A program made the position numbers and the translations under genes. A stretch of 64,000 nucleotides of DNA from NCBI GenBank assembly GCA_031316115.1, contig JALDRC010000001.1, positions 372,001-436,000 on the forward strand, in the 5' to 3' direction. The stretch's first letter is position 1. The number at the start of each line of letters is the position of its first letter. Under the pieces are notes generated by a model. It saw nothing but the letters and a program-made list of their open reading frames with translations, ran no database searches and had not been told where the DNA came from. Source of the DNA: Nitrososphaeraceae archaeon. GTDB taxonomy: Archaea > Thermoproteota > Nitrososphaeria > Nitrososphaerales > Nitrososphaeraceae. Shown here in pieces: positions 59,134 to 64,000 of this stretch.

Positions 59134-59280
59134 CTATTCTGGCAGAGAATCTGTAATAATATTGCCATTTTCGTTTTTTACAAATAGATACCGATTATCT
59201 TTAAAAATGAATGTTAATTCATTACTTTGTATTTCAATATCCAACAATTCTTGGCCTTTTATACCGTCAAATTTAGCCAT
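59134..59280 (-). CDS. Hypothetical microprotein, 48 residues (not in ORF track)
   Basis: The complement encodes MAKFDGIKGQELLDIEIQSNELTFIFKDNRYLFVKNENGNIITDSLPE. Alternating strands (LDIEIQ, LTFIFKD, RYLFVKN) suggest a small beta sheet. A TATA box TTTATAAAT (59303-59311) is 27 bp upstream, ideal for a leaderless transcript, and is the main reason to believe the gene. The track's plus-strand ORF 59081-59287 is its shadow. No family is recognised. Confidence 0.55.
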   Translation of the reverse strand: MAKFDGIKGQELLDIEIQSNELTFIFKDNRYLFVKNENGNIITDSLPE

Positions 59281-59302
59281 ATGTTAAATAATTATAATTA
59301 AA

Positions 59303-59311
59303 TTTATAAAT
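59303..59311 (-). promoter_or_regulatory. TATA box for 48-residue microprotein
   Basis: The sequence TTTATAAAT (self-similar on both strands) is centred about 27 bp from the ATG at 59280. Confidence 0.5.
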
Positions 59312-59380
59312 TTTGATATCCTGATGTGGTATTGTTCAATATAACGATTATTATGAACTCGGTAAATCATATAATTTTAA

Positions 59381-59899
59381 TTAATTTGAAATACTTATTT
59401 CGGCAGGATTTGAATGACCTTTTAGTTTAGTTGGCTCAGTAAAATTATGACTACCCCATGATACTGTTACATCTGCATAGATTTTTTGTAATCCTTTATT
59501 TAAATCCGTTTTTTTCAATTCAATTACCTTATTTATATCAAAAAGCAAAGTTTTAGATTCTTCTTCTGAAAGTGGATAAAATGGAGTATCATCTTTAATT
59601 ACTGATATCCAAATTCTGTGAGATATTTTGGGATTTCTAGTCCAGAAAAAAATTGCTTTTCTCCAGAACTTTGTAGAATAAATTATTTGCCTGTCTGATT
59701 TTAAACTCACCTCAATATTTACTCTAAATGTATTATCAAATTTGTTGTAGGCTTTTTCCCATGTTGTTTGATTAAAAGAGGATCGAATATCACCAGTTAT
59801 CTGTAAAGTTAAATTTAATAATACTAGATCATCTCGTGAAACATTTTCTTGTGTTGTAGTTAGGATGATATTTTGCAATTTGTTTTTTTCGTTCTTCAT
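59381..59899 (-). CDS. Hypothetical protein, 172 residues
   Basis: Family not recognised. The protein is mixed alpha/beta: helical N-terminus (KNKLQNIILTTTQENVSRDDLVLLNLTLQITGDIRSS), strands RVNIEVSLKSDRQIIYSTKF, a basic aromatic patch KFWRKAIFFWTRNPKISHRIWISVIK, and a C-terminal TVSWGSHNF...KGHSNPAEIS. No signal peptide or membrane helix is obvious. It is divergent from rpoL (52 bp between starts). Codon use is like its neighbours. Confidence 0.65.
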   Translation of the reverse strand: MKNEKNKLQNIILTTTQENVSRDDLVLLNLTLQITGDIRSSFNQTTWEKAYNKFDNTFRVNIEVSLKSDRQIIYSTKFWRKAIFFWTRNPKISHRIWISVIKDDTPFYPLSEEESKTLLFDINKVIELKKTDLNKGLQKIYADVTVSWGSHNFTEPTKLKGHSNPAEISISN

Positions 59900-59920
59900 T
59901 TAAACTACCATTCGGTATGA

Positions 59921-59927
59921 TTTATAT
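59921..59927 (+). promoter_or_regulatory. TATA box of rpoL-tfs
   Basis: TTTATAT in GATTTATATCC is centred 27-28 bp before the rpoL ATG at 59952, implying a leaderless transcript. Confidence 0.6.
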
Positions 59928-59951
59928 CCTAAATAAGTACTCTACTTTTTA

Positions 59952-60236
59952 ATGCACGCAGAGATTTCCAAGTTAACTAATGAAGAAGTTGAATTAAAGT
60001 TCAATGATGAAGATATCTCAATACTTTATATTCTTCAACATTACCTTCTTAAAGAAAAAAATGTTGATTTCGCAGGTGTTATAGTTAAACATCCTTTAAT
60101 AAAGGATTTTTTAGTTAAGATTACTTCAAAAGAACCACCATTGATTATCTTAGAAAAATCCATTAATGCAGCCAAAGAGTTTGGTGTTTCGTTTTCTGAT
60201 TCAATTGAATCAATTTGTAAGAGGGAAAATAAATGA
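59952..60236 (+). CDS. rpoL: DNA-directed RNA polymerase subunit L
   Basis: A 94-residue subunit (Rpb11/RpoL) that pairs with RpoD to form the alpha-like assembly platform. The hallmark segment is DISILYILQHYLLKEKNVDFAGVIVKHPLIKDFLVKITSKE, followed by a helix for dimerisation. It overlaps tfs by 4 bp. The TATA box and ATG are placed for a leaderless transcript. Confidence 0.93.
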   Translation: MHAEISKLTNEEVELKFNDEDISILYILQHYLLKEKNVDFAGVIVKHPLIKDFLVKITSKEPPLIILEKSINAAKEFGVSFSDSIESICKRENK

Positions 60237-60571
60237 AATTTTGTCCTAATTGCGAAACTCGAATGAGATTAAAATTCGATGATAATCTAATTCTCTGTCC
60301 AAAATGTGGATTTAGTGTCAATGGTGGTAATACAATTAATATGAACTCATCAATATCTGCATCTGCAACAACAGTTCAGAAACAGAATGCATTACGAGTA
60401 ATGGACGGGGAAAACAATGTTGAAATTTTACCAACAATAAATATAGACTGTCCAAAATGTAGCAACAATTCAGCAGTTTGGTGGATGCTTCAGACCAGAT
60501 CTGCAGATGAAGCAACTACTCAATTTTACAGATGTACAAAATGTAATCATACTTGGAGAAATTATTCTTAA
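60233..60571 (+). CDS. tfs: Transcription factor S (TFIIS/RpoM-like)
   Basis: A 112-residue transcript-cleavage factor. The N-terminal zinc ribbon is CPNC...CPKC (Cys 4, 7, 22, 25) and the C-terminal ribbon is IDCPKCSNNSAVWWMLQTRSADEATTQFYRCTKCNHTWRNYS. The acidic hairpin DE in SADEATTQF reaches the polymerase active site to trigger RNA cleavage. Co-transcription with rpoL is shown by the 4 bp overlap. Confidence 0.95.
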   Translation: MKFCPNCETRMRLKFDDNLILCPKCGFSVNGGNTINMNSSISASATTVQKQNALRVMDGENNVEILPTINIDCPKCSNNSAVWWMLQTRSADEATTQFYRCTKCNHTWRNYS

Positions 60572-60684
60572 TGTTGAAATATGATCAGGAAGTTTGATTC
60601 GTTGTTATAGAATTAATTAATACTGTTTATTTGCTTATAGTAAGATTTAAAATCGTCCAAACATAGCCTCATCATTGAATCAGA

Positions 60685-61434
60685 TTGATTTTTGTAAAGA
60701 CTGCTACACCTGAGGAATGGAAGGCTATCGCATCAGCTATCTCTACAATAGTAGACGAGGCAACATTTGAAGCGTCAGTGGAAGGAATATCTTTTAGAGG
60801 TATGGATCCTTCACATGTGGCACTTATAGATATTTTTTGGCCCAACTCTGCTTTTCAGCAATATGAATGTGATTCATTAATCAAATTTGGAGTCAGAATA
60901 GATGAATTTGCAAAACTTATAAAAAGATCAGAAAAAAAAGATTCCATCGAGATTACTATCAATCAAGATAGCATGTTGTCAATAAAAATAGAAAATGGAT
61001 ATAAAAAAGAATATAAAATGCGGTTGATAGAGAGCTCTTCGAGTTCTACGCCACTCCCGAAACTAAGCTTCAATTCAAAAATTGTTTTATCCTATTCGAC
61101 CTTCGATAAAATTTTATCAGACATACAGGTATTATCAGATTATATCACAATAGATACTAAATCTGATAATGTTCATTTTCTTGGAAGAGGAGATTCCGGC
61201 GATGCAGATATCGCTCTAGATTCCAAAAGTGAAGGACTAGAAGAATTGATATGTAAAGAAGACAGTTTAGCCACATATAGTATAGATTATCTCCTTAAAA
61301 TAACTAAAGCTATTAGCACAGTGGGAGGTTCTGTTATCGCGGAATATTCCAGCAAAATGCCATTAAGATTGGAATTCACTGTTGCAGGAGTAGGCAGGAT
61401 TCATTTCTATTTGGCCCCACGAATCCAAGATTGA
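60685..61434 (+). CDS. pcn: PCNA sliding clamp
   Basis: A 249-residue clamp. The first half-domain includes FEASVEGISFRGMDPSHVALIDIFWP, and the second includes the inter-domain loop and the C-terminal strand MPLRLEFTVAGVGRIHFYLAPRI. It tethers polymerases, ligase and repair enzymes to DNA. The TTG start lies about 11 bp after the predicted transcript start from a TATA box (GATTTAAAATC, about 60644-60654). Only one PCNA is seen here, which suits a homotrimer. Confidence 0.95.
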   Translation: MIFVKTATPEEWKAIASAISTIVDEATFEASVEGISFRGMDPSHVALIDIFWPNSAFQQYECDSLIKFGVRIDEFAKLIKRSEKKDSIEITINQDSMLSIKIENGYKKEYKMRLIESSSSSTPLPKLSFNSKIVLSYSTFDKILSDIQVLSDYITIDTKSDNVHFLGRGDSGDADIALDSKSEGLEELICKEDSLATYSIDYLLKITKAISTVGGSVIAEYSSKMPLRLEFTVAGVGRIHFYLAPRIQD

Positions 61435-61497
61435 AGTTGCATAAAGTTTAGAAAGAAAGAAGTATTAATCTATGAAAGAAGGGGTAATTATGATATA

Positions 61498-62886
61498 ATG
61501 CGGGTTGTAATGAAATTTGGTGGTTCATTACTTAATAATGAAATAAAGGTAAGTAACGTAACAAATATTATAAAATCTTATTTTACATCCGGTAATGAAC
61601 TAATAGTAATTATTTCTGCTTTAAATGGAGTTACAGATAAAATTCTAAATCTCTGTAATGATATAAAAAAAATCAATAAGAAAATAATAAATGAATTTAT
61701 TCTAGATTTAGAGCTCATACATGTTAATGTTATTGAAAAAATAATAAAGTTAGAAAATAAGAAAGAGATTTTACAAATTATTTACAATTTATTGAATGAG
61801 TTTAAAGAAATCCTTGTGGGAATATCTCTGCTAGGAGAAATGACTCCGAAGTCAAGAGATTATCTCGTCTCATTTGGAGAAAGACTCTCTACTCCTATAA
61901 TCTCTTTTATTTTAAAAGATACAGGGTTAAAATCAGTCTTTTTTAACGGAAAAGAAGTTGGAATATTGACCGATTCAAATTATGGGGATGCAAAACCACT
62001 AATGGATACAACAAAATTTAGGGTTCGCCATAAGTTAGAACCGCTATTAAAAGAAAAGTACATCCCTGTCATAACCGGGTTTATAGCTTCGGATCAAAAT
62101 GGAAATATTACTACAATAGGCAGAGGCGGTTCAGATTATTCAGCCACAATTATTGCTGCTAGTATAGATGCTAATGAGGTTTGGCTATGGAGCGATGTTG
62201 ATGGTTTAATGACTGCTGACCCGAAAATTGTACAAGATGCGATAACCATTCCGGAACTATCATTTTCTGAGGCATTAGAATTATCTATGTTTGGGCCGAA
62301 ATACATGCATCCTAGAGCTCTTGAACCAGTTATGGACTCTAATATAATAGTAAGAATAAGAAATGCTAAGAATTTGAAAAATAATGGAACCGCCATTATT
62401 CAAAATCCTTTAAATTCCAAGATTGTAAAATCCATTACTGCTATAAAAAATATAGCATTAATTGATGTAAGTGGAGGAGGATTGATTGGATATCCTGGTA
62501 CTGCCGCAAAAATTTTTGAATCTCTTGCAAGAAATCAAGTAAATATAATAATGATTTCTCAAACACCTTCTGAGTCCAGTATCTCACTTATAGTAAAAAA
62601 GATTGATTTGGATAAGGCAATTACCACTCTAGAACTAAATTTTCTTGGAAAATTGATTAAAAGGATAGATGTCAATGATAAAGTAGCGATTATTGCTGTA
62701 GTAGGATCTGGGATGAGAGGAATAAAGGGGGTTGCAGGAAGAACATTTAGTGCTGTGGCAAAAAAAGATATTAATGTGATAATGATTGCTCAAGGGTCTT
62801 CCGAATTGAATTTGGCTTTTGTTATTGATGAAAAGAATTGCGAAGAGGCAGTAAAGGTGTTGCATAAAGAGTTTATAACAAAATAA
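61498..62886 (+). CDS. lysC: Aspartate kinase
   Basis: A 462-residue enzyme that phosphorylates aspartate as the first step to Lys, Met and Thr. The N-terminal kinase has MKFGGSLL, SALNGVTDKIL and GRGGSDYSATIIA. The C-terminus has two ACT regulatory domains (ISGGGLIGYPGTAAKIFESLARNQVNIIMISQ, and GSGMRGIKGVAGRTFSAVAKKDINVIMIAQ), which suggests feedback control. It precedes cbiH by 53 bp. It is monofunctional, without a homoserine dehydrogenase fusion. Confidence 0.94.
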   Translation: MRVVMKFGGSLLNNEIKVSNVTNIIKSYFTSGNELIVIISALNGVTDKILNLCNDIKKINKKIINEFILDLELIHVNVIEKIIKLENKKEILQIIYNLLNEFKEILVGISLLGEMTPKSRDYLVSFGERLSTPIISFILKDTGLKSVFFNGKEVGILTDSNYGDAKPLMDTTKFRVRHKLEPLLKEKYIPVITGFIASDQNGNITTIGRGGSDYSATIIAASIDANEVWLWSDVDGLMTADPKIVQDAITIPELSFSEALELSMFGPKYMHPRALEPVMDSNIIVRIRNAKNLKNNGTAIIQNPLNSKIVKSITAIKNIALIDVSGGGLIGYPGTAAKIFESLARNQVNIIMISQTPSESSISLIVKKIDLDKAITTLELNFLGKLIKRIDVNDKVAIIAVVGSGMRGIKGVAGRTFSAVAKKDINVIMIAQGSSELNLAFVIDEKNCEEAVKVLHKEFITK

Positions 62887-62939
62887 TTTATTAAAATAAA
62901 GAGATAAATTTTATAGATTTCAATATAGTTACAAGAAAT

Positions 62940-63713
62940 TTGACAAACGGTAAATTATATGTTGTGGGCGTAGGACCTGGAAGTCACGAGCATATGACCT
63001 TTCGTGCAAAAGAAGCGATTGAAGAAAGTCAGGTAATTGTAGGATATGAAACTTATGTATCTTTAATTGACGACTTGATTTTGGGAAAGGAAGTATATCG
63101 TTATCCAATGACCCAAGAAGTAGACAGAGCTAATCAAGCAATAAAATTTGCAGAAAATGGAAAGATCGTTTCACTCGTTTCATCTGGAGATCCCGGGATA
63201 TATGGAATGATAGGACTTATTTATGAAATTTTAGTCGAAAAAGGATGGAAGAAAAATAATGGTATTTATGTTGAATGCGTCCCAGGAGTCTCCTCGTTAA
63301 ATTCTTGTGGTGCGTTAGTAGGATCGCCCTTGATGACCGATTTCGCGGTGGTAAGTATGAGTGATTTGTTGGTTCCATGGGAAATGATCGTTAAAAGAGT
63401 AGAAGCTGCTGCTATGGGTGATTATGTTACCGTTATTTACAATCCAGCAAGTAAGAAGAGAATCCATCAGTTAAAAGACACCAGAGATATTTTTCTTAAA
63501 TATAGGGATTCACAAACGCCTGTGGCGATCATTAAGGGTGCGTACAGAGAAAGTCAAAAAATTGTAGTCACCGATCTGCAAAATATGTTAAATTACGGTG
63601 ATATGATTGGAATGATTACTACAATCATAATTGGAAACTCATCCACTTTTAAATATAATGAAATGATGATAAATCCAAGAGGATATAAATCTAAATACAG
63701 ATTGACAGGATAA
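62940..63713 (+). CDS. cbiH: Precorrin-3B / cobalt-factor III C17-methyltransferase
   Basis: A 257-residue SAM-dependent tetrapyrrole methylase that drives ring contraction (CbiH/CobJ). GKLYVVGVGPGSHEHMT opens the fold, VSSGDPGIYGMIG is the second signature, and ECVPGVSSLNSCGALVGSPLMTDFAVVSMSDLLVPWE is diagnostic. YNPASKKRIHQLKDTRDIFLKYR and GMITTIIIGNS follow. With CbiG and CbiD in this window, the cobalt-early route applies. The TTG start is at 62940. It is separated from the other corrin genes by about 30 kb. Confidence 0.93.
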   Translation: MTNGKLYVVGVGPGSHEHMTFRAKEAIEESQVIVGYETYVSLIDDLILGKEVYRYPMTQEVDRANQAIKFAENGKIVSLVSSGDPGIYGMIGLIYEILVEKGWKKNNGIYVECVPGVSSLNSCGALVGSPLMTDFAVVSMSDLLVPWEMIVKRVEAAAMGDYVTVIYNPASKKRIHQLKDTRDIFLKYRDSQTPVAIIKGAYRESQKIVVTDLQNMLNYGDMIGMITTIIIGNSSTFKYNEMMINPRGYKSKYRLTG

Positions 63714-63790
63714 CCTTAGTATTTATAGTCCAATTTTTTATATCTATTTCTAAAACACATTTCCTTTCTAACTAATATATTTGTGCGTTA

Positions 63791-64000
63791 TTATTCAAAG
63801 CTTGGTTCATTACTCTCAAGATATTTTCTGACAGGTTGGATTACTTTATCTAAATATAATGCAGTAGATTTTTTTAGATCTTGTGGATGAATCCTTCTAT
63901 TCTTATAATCATGCTCTAGAGTAATAAACTTGTCATATGAAACAGTTCCCCCGTATTTTTCAGGGCGTTCTATCTGAAAATCGTCTACATATTTAAAAAG
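63791..64000 (-). CDS. tyrS: Tyrosyl-tRNA synthetase, C-terminal fragment (cut by window edge)
   Basis: The complement is open for 69 codons from the right window edge and ends at TAA (63791-63793). The product reads LFKYVDDFQIERPEKYGGTVSYDKFI...RIHPQDLKKSTALYLDKVIQPVRKYLESNEPSFE. The RIHPQDLKKSTALYLDKVIQPVRKYLE segment is the conserved C-terminus of archaeal TyrRS. The rest of the gene lies outside the window. Not listed in the ORF track. Confidence 0.8.
   Translation of the reverse strand, partial: LFKYVDDFQIERPEKYGGTVSYDKFITLEHDYKNRRIHPQDLKKSTALYLDKVIQPVRKYLESNEPSFE

Noticed and set aside
59081-59287. 68-codon plus-strand ORF
   Set aside because: It is the antisense shadow of the 48-residue minus-strand ORF, which has the better promoter.
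1-64000. CRISPR array or classic toxin-antitoxin/defence island
   Set aside because: No regularly spaced short repeats, Cas-like genes or restriction genes were seen. The PIN protein at 15922 has no antitoxin neighbour and fits an rRNA-processing family better.

Overview
The window is about 64 kb of AT-rich archaeal chromosome. It looks like an ammonia-oxidising thaumarchaeon (Nitrososphaeria). The informational genes are archaeal: topoisomerase VI, aIF2-gamma, S6e, L1/L10/L12, RpoL, TFS, PCNA, Lsm, a 20S proteasome subunit and two deoxyhypusine synthase homologues. Alongside these are genes typical of mesophilic archaea with bacterial-type functions (UvrABC, a bacterial-type MetK), a near-complete set of late corrin-ring enzymes, a membrane-anchored blue copper protein, and a Rieske/cytochrome b pair. 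The low GC content, long non-coding stretches and several insertion sequences resemble the soil genus Nitrosocosmicus. That genus call is inference. Many genes start with TTG or GTG, and several have a TATA box about 26-27 nt before the start codon, which fits leaderless transcription.

Layout. 1-9.7 kb: end of a DUF309 gene, two divergent deoxyhypusine synthase homologues, an STT3 oligosaccharyltransferase fused to a cyclophilin, and the topoisomerase VI operon. 10-17.9 kb: zinc-ribbon protein, aIF2-gamma, S6e, a 3.4 kb region that is almost empty (one small zinc-ribbon ORF), a winged-helix protein, a PIN-domain protein, an MBL hydrolase and a thioredoxin-fold protein. 17.9-27.3 kb: a tight five-gene operon uvrB-uvrA-uvrC-cbiA-dehydrogenase. 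27.3-37.4 kb: SRPBCC protein, an IS6-like element, the minus-strand corrin genes cbiD/cbiG/cbiX/cbiC, an IS630-like element in two frames, and one copy of a 340 bp dispersed repeat. 37.4-45.4 kb: minus-strand housekeeping genes (metK, lsm, PUA protein, citrate synthase, proteasome beta, a GHKL ATPase, L10, L1), with a RadB-like ATPase on the plus strand.

45.4-53 kb: a cation exchanger placed between L1 and L12, an Lrp regulator, SecE, an intron-containing tRNA-Arg, a decayed IS630-like element with a perfect 8 bp target duplication, a cupredoxin, a decayed IS6-like element, and the second, inverted copy of the 340 bp repeat. 53-64 kb: cytochrome b and Rieske protein, a rhomboid with a C-terminal Hsp20-like domain, a C2H2 zinc-finger microprotein, regulators, AsnRS, RpoL-TFS, PCNA, aspartate kinase, CbiH/CobJ, and the 3' end of TyrRS.

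Functional themes are B12 synthesis spread over three loci, UV/bulky-adduct repair, copper-based electron transfer, and protein quality control at the membrane. No CRISPR array or complete defence system was seen. The most unusual items are the STT3-cyclophilin fusion, the rhomboid-Hsp20 fusion, a proteasome beta subunit lacking Thr1, the long inverted repeat associated with insertion sequences, and an IS630-like element carrying the same ends as an IS6-like element.
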